This document shows, piece by piece, positions 1 through 14,300 of a DNA stretch of 64,000 nt (positions are counted from its first letter, which is position 1; every line of letters starts with the position of its first letter). The notes beneath the pieces were generated by a model. It had not been told where the DNA came from and ran no database searches. It worked only from the letters and a program-made list of their open reading frames with translations. The position numbers were made by a program, and so were the translations under genes. The stretch covers positions 14,008,198 to 14,072,197 of the forward strand of contig NC_087377.1 in assembly GCF_963675165.1 (NCBI RefSeq). Reading direction: 5' to 3'. This DNA comes from Halichondria panicea (Eukaryota > Porifera > Demospongiae > Suberitida > Halichondriidae).

Positions 1-1230
1 AACGACTGGCTCCTACTCGAACAAAGCAAGCTGTCTATTACGTTTTTTATAATAATTTTTAGTTATAATAATTACATGACTGTGTATATAATTATATCCT
101 TGTAAAATAAATAATTTAAGTTGATTGTAGTTTGTAGCCCAGATGGGGGGGATTTGAACATACATAATTCAACTGCTATATCAAATCCCTGTCCATACTG
201 CAAGTGCAATGATCAGCACATGCATGAGCAATAATTATGTCAAGTCAGCCCGTACTAGAGTATAGGTGGGGCTTGCCTTAATAGTCTATAGGTGCTAACA
301 GGAGTACATGAATAGGAGTAAGCAACTACTATACAGCCCATACAAACGTGTTGTTAATATCTCACTGTGTCATGCCACGTCATACTATGCATGTGTAAAA
401 TGCCCACATCTCAAGTGGCCTACGTACAACCACTGTGTGGTTAATACATGCATTGTGCAAGCACACTTGGTAGAATAGGTCCAGGTGGCTAGCTCTTGCA
501 CAAAAGGAAGAAAAGCAAAGAAACATGAACACAGCAAAGCAACTGTGATAGAAGTTGCCAAAAGCTTGCTATACTGAATAAAATAATCTAGCATTGGTGA
601 GAAAATTAACTGAAGAAGTAGAGAAGCTACCACAACTAGAGATGTACCCTGAGAGAAAACAGGTTTTTAATATAATCTCTAAGGAACAGGATGATGGCTT
701 GGTGAAGCTTGCAGGCTGCCTGTGCAATTAATTTTACATCAAGTGTAAAGGCAAATTTAAATGCATACTTAAATTTTCAAATTCAGTGGTACGATTTCCT
801 ACGTTGCATTGCATCTGGGGTAGAAATAAAGCTCTCATAGACTCACAAGTAATCGACTCAGACTATGAAGAAACTCCTACTTTTAGTGCATGGGCATCCC
901 TTGTTACTGCTGTGTCTCTCAAGGTTGACGTTGTTTCCTCAGACACACAACTTGCAATATTCCATGACATTGCAAGTAAGAGATGGAGCAACTTTAGCAG
1001 CTTGTCGCACCTCTAGTTTAGTTCTCTCTATACACGGTAACCCGGCACCACACACAATGCTAACTGCTTTGCATTGCATCAAACATGTTATTCAGCAAAG
1101 ATTAGTTACCAATTTCATGGTGAACAGCCAATTCCGTCTTTTTCTAAGGTTAAGCATTCTCTAGATGCTGAGTAGATCTAGATCTATGCTATTCTCTAAG
1201 TCTTGTATATAGTTTCAGCCTAGCCTGCAC
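1..1230. other. Left edge, no gene recognised
   Basis: This AT-rich stretch holds only short open frames with no recognisable domain and no consistent splice chain. Short poly-A/T and AATTAT-rich tracts resemble the rest of the intergenic DNA in the window. I see no RNA gene. Confidence 0.4.
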
Positions 1231-1811
1231 TAGCCTCAATCCCAGGCCGCACTTCCCACTAGGGAAGTGGGCCTGGTATCGACTGCTTGCGCATGCGCTA
1301 ATATCCCCCCGGTATCTGGGGGCTTTGGATAACATCGTTTATGCTCAGTAAAACTATGACATCACAACGAAAGGAAGTGGATTGAAGGAAGTAGATAGAA
1401 AGTTCGATTGAAGGTTTCTAGCCCATCGGATAGCATTCTCTGATAGCTACCCTTAGCCTGCTATGTTAACAAAAGACTCACAGCCTGCAACAGTGTGGAT
1501 GACGATCGTCTGAAAGGAGTGACGGCTGATAAGAGCCTATATGGACAGACAGGCCACGCCCATTTAACACTAACTGTGGTGAAAGTCTACTATACTGCTA
1601 CTGATTCTATCAGAAGAAAATAGCAGTACAACAAACCTACACAGCTCTGTCTCTAGCTAGCTAGCTATATAGCTCTGTGTATGACTTTTAAGATATTTTC
1701 TCTGATGTATCCAGTATTATAGGAATATTTACGGGAAGAAAATCCAATAATTTGGCGCATGCGCAAGCAGTCGATAGCAGGCCTTCTTTCAAAGGCCAGT
1801 GAAGGAGGCTA
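1231..1811. mobile_element. Foldback element (MITE-like), AGCCTC-type ends
   Basis: An inverted repeat pairs 1278-1298 with 1755-1775 (21 of 21 bases, core TTGCGCATGCGC). The outer ends read TAGCCTC and GAGGCTA. The same AGCCTCGATCCCAGGCC-like end recurs near 8.32, 10.2, 37.9, 45.75, 51.3, 57.8 and 60.0 kb, so this is one copy of a dispersed non-coding family. No coding capacity is seen. Confidence 0.6.
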
Positions 1812-1960
1812 AGCCTGCACATGCACTTTCACTCTTGTTCTAAGTGAGCCTACCATGCAGCCATACATGGTCATGTGTACTGTACACAAAGTAACCACAA
1901 TTTACACTACTACATGTGTTTGTGACGTAGTGAGATAATAACGAATTTATATGGTGTACA

Positions 1961-2697
1961 TACCGTACCCTCGCGAAAATACGCCCACCCTTTTTTTGCA
2001 AGAAGTCTAGGTTTATTAGGGGACTGGGCGTTTAATCGCGAACAGCGAGTTTTCATTCGAATATACGCCCACCCGCGGCCTCAAATCGAGGTTTACACTT
2101 TGCTCTATGCCAATTCTTTATTAATAAATTTATTGTATTTTCATTTTAATACATAGTATGAACATTTTATTGACAACAATGTTATAAACTAATGCATGAG
2201 TATGATTAAAGCATGACAAGAGAATGAACATGAAGAAGTGGACACTGACTCTATTCGTTGCTTGTTGATGTTAGATGTAGCTCGAAGGATGGTAGGTCAT
2301 ACTCCTACAGAGCAGCTATCAGGTACTTTGTTTCAGAAAACCAAGGCAAGATAATCTGCAAAATTAGCCTGTGTGATAACTTTCTTGGACTTTGTGTTTT
2401 CCTTTCTCAGCATATAGGACTACTTGTTCCCTGCATATACATCTTCAGGGGCAAACAGATCCATACAGAGAAAGTTACATGTCTGATCTTGGTCCAGCAA
2501 GGAGTATAGTCTCACTAGCTACTAAAATTAATAGTGAACATGTGGCATTCAGCTACTGCGCATGCTCAACTTCTTATTCTGGGTGGGCTTATAATCGAGT
2601 GAAAATACCCTCGCGTGCAAGAACTTCGAAGCAAAAGAGGGGATGGGCTAGTTGGGCGTTTATTCAAGATGGGCTTATTTTCGCGAGGGTATGGTAG
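1961..2697. mobile_element. MITE with TACCCTCGCGAAAATA ends
   Basis: The two ends are an imperfect inverted repeat of about 25 bp: TACCGTACCCTCGCGAAAAT at the left and the complement of its right counterpart at 2673-2697. A second inverted block with the GGGCGTTTA motif lies just inside each end. The length of about 740 bp and lack of an open frame suggest a non-autonomous DNA element. Confidence 0.65.
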
Positions 2698-2974
2698 TAG
2701 TTCTATTCATGTACTCCTGGTGCTAATTGTAGTGTTACAATACAGACCCCCAAGTTTTCAGGATTTGCAAGACAAGACAGGAAATACATACCACAAGTAT
2801 TTTAATGGTTTCATAAGGATGACATACAAAATTTTTTAATTATATAATGAGATTCATAATGATGACACCCAAAAACTCTAGTGATATTTCTGGATTTCCA
2901 AAGCTCATAACACAGACCATTTACTGAACTAGAACCTGTTATACTAGGAAATAAAATTAATTAGTTCAATATGG

Positions 2975-3550
2975 AATGTATTGACTCAGCAAGTTTGGAC
3001 TGGATTGAGATAGTGAGAACAGCTTGGCAAAAACTCAAAGTTAGCTCATTTTCAATAATCTCTGTGGTTGGTGGAACTCATGGCTGCATATCTCCAGATA
3101 TTAATGGAACCAGCGACTGCCTAACTAGTGCATCTGATGCATGTGCATGCTTTGCACCAAACAAGAAGGCTTGAAGCCATTCATGAAGTGTTCTATGCTA
3201 TTGCCGAGTTGTGTATTTATATAAAAGTTTGTGTATCTGCTTTGCAAACACCATTCATTTGTATGGCATTTACCTTGAATATGTTGTTATTTAGTTTATT
3301 TGTTCGACCAATTTTTAGCTTGCTACGTTGATGGTGAACAGTTTGCTCAAAAACTTAAACTTTCCGCAATCGTTTTACACAAATTTATGCCAGTTTGACC
3401 CAAATTCATATTTAAAGTGTTTATCGTATGTTAAACTGTCTTTTTACATATTTCAACTTAGATAGCTCTAAAAACCTTTACTTTTATCAGAAAAAGTGTT
3501 CTCATTTATATTTTCATGAGGCTATTTGGGGTCTTAGGGCAGACTGATAG
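2975..3550. repeat. Duplicated block upstream of gene A (copy 1)
   Basis: About 575 bp here are repeated with mismatches and small indels at 48885-49480, in the same orientation. The block sits just upstream of receptor gene A here and just upstream of receptor gene D there. Both copies end with the phrase GGGGTCTTAGGGCAGACTG. Short open frames inside are not conserved in frame between the copies, so I read it as flanking or promoter-side DNA carried along with receptor duplication, or an old gene remnant. Confidence 0.65.
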
Positions 3551-3598
3551 GGGTTTTCCTAAGGAAAATTCCCCGGCCCGCATGTAACTACGTACTAA

Positions 3599-3704
3599 TC
3601 ACCACAGAAACATCTTATTCATCTGGGTTACATTGTCCTGGTTGTAACTGCACACTTGACAGCTCAGTCTCAAGGTGGGAAATCAAAGCGTCACTCGTGC
3701 ATGA
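3599..3704 (+). other. Ambiguous relic: signal-peptide exon lacking ATG, or Ig fragment
   Basis: In one frame, 3623-3674 aligns with the signal-peptide exon of gene F and ends at a phase-1 donor (CAAG|GTGGGA), but the codon matching F's ATG is CTT. In another frame the same DNA reads like an Ig strand (His-Cys-Pro-Gly-Cys-Asn-Cys-Thr, then Ser-Arg-Trp-Glu-Ile) and stops at a TAG. Either reading leaves the true first exon of gene A unidentified. Confidence 0.35.
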
Positions 3705-3733
3705 ATAGTTGATCTTGTTGTTTCCTTTTGAAG

Positions 3734-5318
3734 GTACAAATCCATCAGTCACACTGATTGTTGAAGGAGGAGAGAGTCTGGTTGGTGAACACTGTCCTGG
3801 AACTGTCAAGATCTCATGCATTGGAGTCGACTTGTCGATTTTAAGGTGGAGATTCAATGGGAGCACAGATGTAGTAACATTTTTCTCCGACAATGTGGCA
3901 CGTTCTCCATTCACAAATAATCCAGCATTTATAAGTGCCGAGCTACTGTCTACAGCACCAGATCAACTAGATCCAAACTTTGCTAACTTTTCTTCAGAAC
4001 TTGTTGTAGATGTGTCAAAACTAAAGACGGAGAGTATAACAAGTATTACTTGCGGTGAGCCAGATACTTTCAAAATGATTCCAGTGGATATTGAAATTAT
4101 ACAACAAACTGAGCCTGAGAGTCCCAATGGAACTAATGTGAAAATTCTCTATGAAGATGGATCATTGACAGATGTCACTGTTTCTTGGGAAAAACTGGTG
4201 AGCTATTAACAAGAGAAAAGTTTTAAATGAAATAATGTTTTTTCGCTGCAGGAAGCACGTTGTCCAGTATTTCAGTCTTATTTAGTTTATCAAGTTCAGT
4301 TTGGCTCTAGTGTTGTTGCAATAAATCACACAAGCTGTGGAGAAGTGTGTATCGTCAATTTTCAGAATTTTTCTGATGCTTCTGAGGGGTATAGGGTATC
4401 ACTATCTGCTGTGAATGTAATCGGGGCCAGTAAAGTTGTGGAACATCCAACCCTCATCGGTGTGTTTAACGCTAAATACATTAACACAAACTCAATCATG
4501 TATGACCCACATTTCCTTGTGCATATATAATTAAGCAGGTTACTATTCTATTTCAGTGAAACAAAGCAGCTTCTACTTCACACCTACCTTCCTCTCAAAC
4601 GACTGTCTGTTTGTTTGCGAGTGCTTCTCAAATAGAAGTCTTGATACAGACAGTTGCAATGTGTTGTACACGACTGACTCGATGTACAGGGATCCAACGA
4701 TAATTGTTTCTCCACTCGATACACAATTTGAAATAGCTGAAATAACTTCTAACACAGTCTATTATTTTGAATTCTCCGTGTCTGTGAATGGCACTCTGCT
4801 TGTTAGGAACAGACTTACTGAAAAAGCGATATCAAGTGAGTAACACACAATTATAGACGTTAACTACTGAATCTTCACTGTTTCAGGTCCGAGGTTCAGT
4901 GCAGTGGCTATTGTTTTCCTTGCTCTAACTATTTTGCTTATCACTGTCGGAACAGCATTTGGTATTATAGGTACATTATAATGTAAAGTTGCCTAAACTA
5001 CCTTGCACATTTTTGCAGTTATCTGTGTTGCTAAGCAATTGCAATTGCAAGGGGTTCTAGCAAATATTGTTTTGTTTATGGTATGTCTCTTGGGAATGTT
5101 GAGCTTGATTTTTCTTATTGTTTTCTCTATTGTCACTGGTGTTCAACAAGGTAAGTTTTTACTGAGTTGATTTTATTTTATAAGACGTCTCTCTGTAGAC
5201 ACATGCAGTCTGGATTGGATCAGAGCACATGATGCATTGGTCATTGTGGCCTTTCTGTTTGCTCTATTTGGAAATGCTCTTCTGGTCTGTTTCCTGCTTG
5301 CTTCTTACCAACAGAAAA
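3734..5318 (+). CDS. Gene A ectodomain and transmembrane exons
   Basis: The 464-nt Ig exon begins in phase 1 and contains the signature GEHCPGT, a first Ig cysteine, the Arg-Trp core tryptophan and a second cysteine before Gly-Glu-Pro-Asp. FN3 is split by a phase-0 intron after Val-Ser-Trp-Glu-Lys-Leu and ends with the typical Tyr-Arg-Val-Ser-Leu-Ser-Ala-Val-Asn strand. The 279-nt next exon is Cys-rich and ends with YYFEFSV. Three exons of 84, 132 and 120 nt each encode one hydrophobic helix. Exon sizes and phases match gene F nearly one for one (470, 211, 279, 81, 126, 126 nt), which supports the model independently. Confidence 0.85.
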
Positions 5319-8300
5319 GTAAGGCATCTTTAATTTTTAAATTAATGGCAATAAATTTAATTCGTGCCTGTGCCTGTTGTCAGAGTTTGGCCAGATGAAT
5401 TTACAGCGTAGCCAAAACGGTTCCCAGATCAACATGCATAGGTAGGTATATAATCATAGTATATATAGCCGTACAATTAATATTTTTGATTTCCTCAGTA
5501 ACACCATATTCTCAGGACAAGCAGACACAACAGCTGAGGTTAGTATATAGTTGCTTTTCTATCAAACATATTGTGCATGCGTTGCATATATAGGATTTGA
5601 CTAGCAATTCCAAAGCAAATCCCAAGAAGACGAACACCGCTTCAGTGCCCAAAGATGTAGTAGCACCTTCAGAGAATATAGACGGAGAGCTGGAGTCTAG
5701 TCCAAAGAAAGGCCCATCATCTGCGTCTAAGAAATTCACTGTCTACAAAGTTGTAGTCACTCTTGAGGATAGGTCATACTTTGTGTTCAGAAGGTGATTA
5801 ATGCTGTCCTTTGTTAGATCATGATGTTAGATATATCGGCATTGCAGATACAGTGAATTTGAATTCTTTTTTGGCGAAATTAAAAAGGAGTACCCATCCT
5901 TGGATAAACTGACATTTCCAGGGAAGAAAGTCTTGAAGAAAAAATTCGATCCGAATTTTATCGAAGAACGTCGCATCGGGCTACGTGATTTCATTATCAA
6001 CCTTATGAATGTATGCTTCAATGTAAAATAGACAGTGATGAAGTATAATTTTAATCAAACACACCTGCAGATCCCCAACATTCTAGAATATCTCCCGGTT
6101 CGTGAATTCTTGGCCATCGATGACCCACGTTCAGCACTCCCCATCAACGACATGCCGGCAGCCGAACAGAAAGTGAAAGAGGCGGACAGGGTGGAGCTTG
6201 GTAAGAAAGAGGACACCACTGCCAAGATCACTGACCTAGACTTGCTCAAAGTTATTGGGAAGGGAACCTTCGTGAAAGTAAGTATAGCTTGTGAGAGTTA
6301 GTTTACAGAAATTATTAAAGCCTGACCTCCCATGCAAAATGTTGCTACAATTTAAATCACCTATCAGGGCTCGAAATTACAGTCTGACAATTAACAGACA
6401 AACCCGGTTATCATGTGCACGTGACCGATCATTTCACGTGTTAGTCACACATAGAATACATGTAAAGCTAGCTATAGCCAGAGAGCTAGCTGTTCAGTCT
6501 AGCTCTAAGAGGCCTTGTCAAAAGTGCTCAGAAGAACCTACGAAAATATTAAGTGTGGATAAATGCATCAGTAAAGAACTACAAACTGCCTCATGGTTCA
6601 AGTACATAGAATGTAGTTTGCTCTCTCTCTCTTTCTGGCTGGTGAGTTTTCTCTCTATACGAAGTTTCAAGATAAGCTATCCCGCCTAAGAAACTTTTTG
6701 ATGGCTCAAGAAATCTTTGAGCGTCCAACCAGCCTCATACACAAAACTAATGATTTTGTGTGTGTATGCCTGATTTTGTAGAAATTGTATGACCAACTTT
6801 AATAATTATTATGTTGAATGCATGTCTGAACATGTTGTCAAATCAAAACATTAATTGGACTGACATTTGACAGGCATGCAAATATTTTAATTGCGAGCCC
6901 TGCCTATTGCCACGGTCAGGTTTAGCATATTTTGGCCCAGCCCGGATCTTTGATGTACAGGCACACATATAATTATATATATATATATAGCACAGGTTAA
7001 ACTCTTAAGGTTACGGTCAATCGTTTTGCTCATTAATTATTCATGAGCTAGATCTAGTGATCTTTTCCAGCTAGAATGAGCTGGAAGTCCAGCTGAAATG
7101 CAGTAGTCATTTCATGGTTCGAATACACATTTTTACTATAAAACTTAGGTACAGTCTACTGTAGCTTCACTATATGCAGGGCGGGTCGAAGAGATATTTC
7201 GAAAAAAGGCTACTGAAAGCTCACAAGAGGCTGTTTTCCTTGGCTCTGGCCGCAATTTTAAGTGAAGTTAGTCTACATATTATTATTAATTTTTGTGAGA
7301 GTTTCTTGGCCTGGAAAGAAAAAACGCTTTGACCCGCCCTCCAGAATGGTAAGAAGCATCATATAAGAGAAAGAACACAGAGCTAGAAGTGTTTTTGGAA
7401 GCTTAAAATGGCTACTAGTTTGTGTTGTTTCTAGTAACTTGAAGATTGCTCAGAGCTTCCACTGGAAAATGTTTTGAAGACTAATACTTGTCATACAGGA
7501 TGATACACCAATATATTTATCATGTATATGCTTCAAACTTTTATCACGGCATGTATAGTTTCACAAAAATCATTTGCAGTAACTGTAGGGTATATACATG
7601 TATCTCTAGCCCATTAAGTGGGCTAGTATACTCGGGTATATTAAGGACTGGGACCAAAGGAGGTTGGTCACGATTGTTAATTAATCTTCTAATTTTCTTT
7701 GTAACCTCCAATTCCGTGGAAACTTGCAGAGAAAGTAGCTATCCTAGCTAAGCTAAAAGGCTGCAAACGATCATAGCCTTTTATACCAGTAGGAAATGAT
7801 GCTAACAATACTCAGTGACCCTAGAAAGTGAGTAGCATAGTCATACTCGAGCCAGAAACTAATACTATTAGTCACAAAGTTCCAGTTGTTGCTGCACTTT
7901 CCTTGTTTTTTTTCCTCCTGTCTTAGATTGGCTGGACCAAGATTATATAGCTATAATTATAGGGTAGAGCATAGTTTAGCGATGCTGCATGTATGCAGCT
8001 TGCACTATAGTGACTGGCAAGAATCTAGTAAACACTGTATGCACTGTTAACTCGCCAGAATAGAGGGGATCGGGTTGGTTAATGAAAGATTTATATCCAA
8101 AGAAGCCAGAGAGACACATAAAGTTTGCACTTAGAATTAGAAAATTAGAAGATTAATTAAAAATCGTGACCTTCTGGTCAGAGTCCTATACCTGGTCATA
8201 GTGTCCCTCGGTCCAGAGAGTCTTGCAAGGGTTGATGTATACGCTACGAATAGCTGGAGGCCTTATTTAATAAATGATTGTTCTTGTGGCGGGTTTATAG

Positions 8301-11300
8301 TCACTGCATGTAAGAGGCTAGCCTCGATTCAAGGCCGATTAAAATACGGCCTGGTATACCATTGCAAGGGTGATAGTGAGCATGCACTTCAAATTACCCA
8401 GAATATGGGTAATCGTACTACGAACGTAGTTAGTTCATTTACTAAGACCGTAATACTTTATCTCTATGACTGAGTTCCGTGAAGCTGTGACTTATGCAAT
8501 CTATTGCATTGGTGTAGAAGGCTTGAACACTAGTCTAAAGACAAAAGAGGCTCTCGTCTACGTCTACGATCGTCCTATAGCCAGGTTTTGTTCGCAAATA
8601 GCAGTTATAAGAGGCACCATACACTTCCCATAGACTGTACACATCCAAGCTAAAAGACATCCTGACCATACAGCCATCATAGAGGTAGACGAGAGCCTCT
8701 TCTGGCTTCAGACTAGTGTGAAAGCCTTCTGGAACAACGCAACAGAGAGCTAAGCTGATGTACAGTGCAACAACCAAAGAAAAGTTAATTTAGAGTATAG
8801 ATATATTTTTTTTACAACTTTTTCACAGTTTGCTGCATATCTTTTGAAGTTTAGGTGATACACAGCAAAAACACATAATTATGTTATATGAGATGCATCA
8901 TCGTATTTTAGTGTTAAAATGACAGAAATTTATGTCATTTCTACACGAAATTTCAAAAGATGCGTTTCATTTAACATGTTTTATGTTACTGTAACGAACA
9001 TGTTTTTACTGTGATGATCTATTTGAGTGTAGGTACTGAAAGTTCAACTATTGGCGCTTCCATTGGACCACCATCTGTTACATCATAATTATTATGACAT
9101 CATTAATATAAAATGGCTGTCTGAAGATGTGTACCTCTGAAAATAATTATGTTAGAAATAGAAGTAGCTTATTTGTTTGAGTTTATTGTGCATGTATACC
9201 TGATTATAATTATTGCTCCTTCAACGGAAGTCTGGGCTAGTAGTAAGTTCTGCACTTTTTAGTGGTAAATAATTACGTTAGGAATACATGCAACTTTCAT
9301 TTTATGCTAGTTAAGGTCTGATTTTTGAGAAGCATTTACTACAATAGCGTAAAATTCATTTGCACTAACTTACAGGAGCTAGACAAGTTTCTTCTTTGCT
9401 AGAGCGGCCCTTCTTGTCAAAAATGGTGATTTTGCTCCGTTTTGCTACTTTTTACTGACGTAGCAATTGATTTATGACATCACAAATCATCTTGTTGTTA
9501 TTTGCTACATCCAAAGGTCATGTGATGTCTACCTGCAACTACACAGTTGGGTCATTCTGTGTCACAGGGGCAGCATGGCAATTGAGCTTACTACATAGCG
9601 CAAAGTCATAAAAGTGACAAGATGGGCCGCTCTAGCCTAACTCGATCCTGTAAGTTAGTACAGATGAAAAGTACACTTAGTACATGCTGCTCAAAAATCA
9701 GAACTTAACAAATATAAAATCGAAAGTTGTATTCCTAACATAATTATTTTCCACCAAAAAACAACAAAATGCAGTATTTCTCAGAACTTACTAGTAGCCC
9801 AGACTTCCGTTGAAGCTTAAAAGTTTGAACAATTAGGTACATGCTCAACAAATTTCAGATCTTAACTCAAAGAAATAAGCTACTTCTATTCCTAACATAT
9901 TTTTGGAAGTACACATCTTCAGACAGCCATTTTATATTGATGATGTCATGTATTGTAACAGGTGGTGGTCCAATGGAAGCGCCATGCAATTGTTGAACTT
10001 TCAGTACCTGCATGCACTCAAATAGATCATAATTATCACTTTTACTTTGGAAGATATGCCACAAAATGTAAAAAATGTGTACCAAAAAAATCTACTCTCT
10101 TTGGTTGTTGCACTGTACATAGAAGAAGAGAAAGAAAAAGGGGATTCCCCATATTCTGGTGAATAAACTAACGCATGCGCACTATCACCCTTGCAATAAG
10201 TACCAGGCCGTATTTTAATCGGCCTTGAATCAAGGCTAGTAAGAGGCATATAGTTAAAGAAAGTTTGGCTTCGCTGCATGTGGAATGATAAGTGCATGCA
10301 TGATGGTTTAAAGATTCTTGTGTTGACGTACAGCAAATTTAAACCTGTATGTGATCGACTATTCAACACCACTATATATATACCACTATCAAATGATTGA
10401 TTTTCGATTCAACCCGGATATATAGCCTCGCTTCGCTCGGAATAATTAAGTCGTGCCGGACATTTATTCAACAGATTGCTTTATAATCGTATTATGTACT
10501 CTTTAATGCTATATCACCATGCATCACACAGCAAAAACACAGAATTATGTTATATGAGATACATCATCGTATTTTAACACTAAAATGACAGAAATATATG
10601 TCATTTCTACATTAAATTTCAAAAGATGTTAACATGTTTTATGTTACTGTAACGAATGTGTTTTTACTGTACATAATAGTGTACCCTGTCACACGTACCA
10701 CACACTCTAACCACATGCACATACCCTCCCCATGCTTTCACAGGTCTACCTGGGTCGACACAAGAAAACTGGTGCTTTCTATGCCATCAAAGTCCTGCAA
10801 AAGGAAGCAGTCGAACGCAGCGAGTTTAAACTCATCATGGCCAGGAGAAGCGTCGCAATCCACCCATTTCTAGTAGGCCTACAGTGCTCCTTTCAGACGA
10901 GGACCAAGCTATACTTTTTGTTGGACTATGTGAATGGTGTGAAGTTGTTCTTTCATCTGCAAAGGCAGAAAAATAATGTGTTCGACGAGCCTATTGCAAG
11001 GTGAGTATAGTCAGACACCAGTTATTATTAAATGCTAAGCGGCTTATTAATATTTTAGTTAGCTGCATAGTTTAAACTACAGCTTGATCAGTCTGTTGCT
11101 GCTCCTGACATAATAATGATCAACTCTATACATACATGAAGTGTAGTATATATAGCCTTCTAGCAAGTTACTATTATGTGTTGGTTTTTGAATTCCTGAG
11201 TGTCGTACAGTGTCATGTCTGAAACGTTGCTAAGGAATGGACAAAGAAATTCAGCAAGAGCATAACTCAGATTCCTTTTTCTCAAAAAGCGGCCTGGATT

Positions 11301-14300
11301 CGAGCTGGTTCAAATAAAGGGTGTGGTCTCTTACGCACCTACGCAACACTAGAACCACACCCTTTTCTTTTAAAAAGGTGTGGTGTCTATAAGATTTCAT
11401 TTCACAGATTTGGTTCGACATTTCATGGAATATTTCGGATTTCAGCTTGTATACGAGATCTGCATGTGTAGCAAGTGCTATAGATACTCATAGCAAGTCA
11501 GCAAAGACTTGAACTTCTGAATCACACAAAGTAATCACACAAAGTAAACAACATAGATGTACACTGTTACTTCAGCTATATACTGTTCTTAGGTACTCTA
11601 GTACATATAATATTATAGATAAACCCTTTCCTGGCTTTAATTAAAACAAGAAAATACAGAATAAATACACGTTTTTCTTTAAAAATCCATATCTCATGAA
11701 CCATACATTGAAATGACTCGTAACTATTTCCTACAGGTAGCCCAGACACCATGACATCATCATCGTTACCTAGCAACTGACCACCCCCAACTAATTAGCA
11801 ATTGTTTCCAAACATTCACAATTATGTACACAAACAATATTGTATGAAAGCACAAAGTGACTATAGACACTAAGTAAGTGTTCTCAATGTTCTCACGGTG
11901 ACATGGTTCGATCAGGATCTGCCGAAACTTCTCTGCCAGGTCGTATCAGCAGACGCCCTTTTCCCAGGAAACGTTTTCTTCACCGGCCTACACACAGGCT
12001 TACAAGTTCAATGGTGGCTCATGATGTCCACTACTGTACTAACTAGTCTAAGCAAACCTATACTGAAGCTATCACAATACAGTCTGTTGTACAGATGCTA
12101 CTTTAGACTTACCAGATCCATAAACTTGGTCCGACATGCACCTTCATGCAGGCTCCTCATGCTCTTTATTTTCTAGCTTGAGGTAGCTTCCTACCTAGCT
12201 ATGATCCCAGTCACTGTCCTCTCACTCAACAAGGACATAAACATTGACATTTTCACTGTCTAGCAGCTCTAAAACTTCACTGAGGTTGTACTACGAAGAT
12301 CTTGAAGACTAAGTCATCATCAAACGGTCACTTTTCTTTTGACAGTACTGGGCAAAGCGCACCTCAAGGCAAGATATTGAAAATACCACGTAAAAGAGCA
12401 GCTCAATGCGCATGTGCCGGTACCTACAGCGTGCGCATAGCTCCAACACAGCCCGCACAACGAAATTTTGAAAAATCTCGGTAGCAAGGACGACATATGT
12501 CGTCTAAAGCCGGGAAAGGGTTAATGCTTGTAGGGTGCATGGAAAAGGAATGCGGAATGCGGACACGAAAAGCGGAAACGGAAATATCTTAGCTGTCTAA
12601 AGTTAACAACCATCACCATTCTGTGTTTTTTTTTACACAGAATTCATGGTAATGCATGGTGAGCAAAAAACACAGAATGGTAATTATGCCTATAGGTGTG
12701 CGTGCGCGTGGTGCGTGTGTATGTGTGTGTGAGTGCGTGCGTGTGTGTGTGCAGCCATTAATTTGAGAGACTTGGACTTTTGGCATCGATCGTTTTTAAC
12801 AACAATCATGGTCGATCATTACCCACTCCTTGAGTTTGCATGCATGCAGCAATGCAAAAATTCATCATTATGATAATTATAATGTGTGTATAGCTTTGGC
12901 ACCTAGGATTTCATATTATAATTGCTATCTTGCATGAGAAACAAAATGTCATAAATGAAAACATGAAGAGCTGCTTTAGAGACACTCTGGGAGAGGGCTT
13001 GGGCTCAGGCTGAGCTTTTCCAGCTTTCTCGAGGATTTCTCATTGACTTCACAGTCAACGATTGTCAAGAACTGGTTCTAAAACTGTGGCCTGCGTACAG
13101 TGAACTGTCAATGCCCCGTGATGAAAGAGCCTTACGGAAGGAGGAGGTAACGTTTAATTTTGGGGCGAACACGCATAAGCGAACTCTGTATTTTACAATA
13201 ACTTGTAATTTTGTGACGTATAATTATATGGTCCAAGGCCAAAAAATAACAAATTAGGGCCCCGAACGTGGGAACAAGAAATCATGATCGACCATGATTG
13301 TTGTTAAAAACGATCGATGCCAGTGCCAGTACAGTGTTGCTCATTTGGGAGCCCTGTAGCAGAGGAGGGTGGGGCATTAGGGGGTGTGGTATGATGGATA
13401 CGCACCGTCTGATACACTTGCATATAGACGCAGTTATATGTAGAGGATCATGCTGAGCTTAATAATACTCTCTAGTAGTTGCAAAGCTCCACCGAGGCAT
13501 CAGCACCTGCGGTGTTTTCATTAAACCAATGAATATAAACATGAAAGTGAATGAAGTAAACATGAAAGCACCTTGTCTCAAGCTACCTTACCTATAGTTG
13601 CTCCTTGAAGCTAGATAGATTAGATAGGCTTCCCCACAGCATCGCTTTACAAATACGACTGCGCCTACAAATTTTCTCTCATGCTTTCATGTTCATTTTA
13701 TTCATCAGTCAGAATAGTATAATGGTCGTTAACTTTAGACAGCTGAGATACTTCCGTTTCTGTTTTCCGTTTCCTTCTTTTCCATGCACCCATGCTTGCA
13801 TGCTTCATAAATTATCTTGTTGAGGCTGCTGCATGAGGAAGATATCCCATGTGTCGAACTTAAACTCTTCATCACTACTCTGATTTGACCACATGCACTC
13901 ATTCATATACTGAATATTTTGTAGACACTACTAGATATTGTCAAGGGCGTATAAAAGAAGAGAGAGCATGCAACTCCACTATCAGTACACGTATAGCTAT
14001 ATAGCAGAGTTCAAACGTGTGCGGAGGAATGTGTGCATTTGCATGAAGTGCTAAAAATAGAAATTTCTATTTTTAGCAAATCATGCACAGTCATGCACAT
14101 TCATCCGCCCACGTTTGAACTCTGCTCATGCATTTGGAGTTGCATGCCCTCTCTTCTTTTATACGCCCTTGATATTGTAAAATGGCTCTTGTCTGGAATC
14201 TCTTTGCTCAGCTTTAGAAACATCTCTTCACTTCAATTTAGCAACCTAGGCAACCAAAACACGTTCAATATAAAACCTTACCATGAATGAATAATGGCTT

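Larger units (their letters stand above)
8319..10237. mobile_element. Outer foldback element, AGCCTCGATTCAAGGCC ends
   Basis: The left arm 8319-8410 pairs with the right arm 10148-10237 over roughly 90 bp with few mismatches. It includes the palindromic-looking core GGCCGATTAAAATACGGCC. The element has taken in two further foldback insertions (8518-8727 and 8763-10115), which gives a relative order of events: outer element first, inner ones later. Confidence 0.6.
6278..10743 (+). other. Large intron of gene A with nested repeats
   Basis: This 4.47-kb interval begins with donor AAA|GTAAGTAT and ends with acceptor TTTCACAG. It holds three nested foldback structures listed separately and no supported gene. 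The short open frames at 6291-6689 and 7488-7751 have no recognisable domain. All neighbouring gene A introns before it are under 150 nt, so repeat insertion probably enlarged it. Confidence 0.6.

Noticed and set aside
2971..3331. Two overlapping frames that might be a small gene before A
   Set aside because: The second copy at 48.9-49.2 kb carries indels that break both frames, so there is no sign of coding constraint.
10001..10372. 123-codon minus-strand frame
   Set aside because: It overlaps the end of a MITE and the arm of a foldback element, so it is repeat-encoded.
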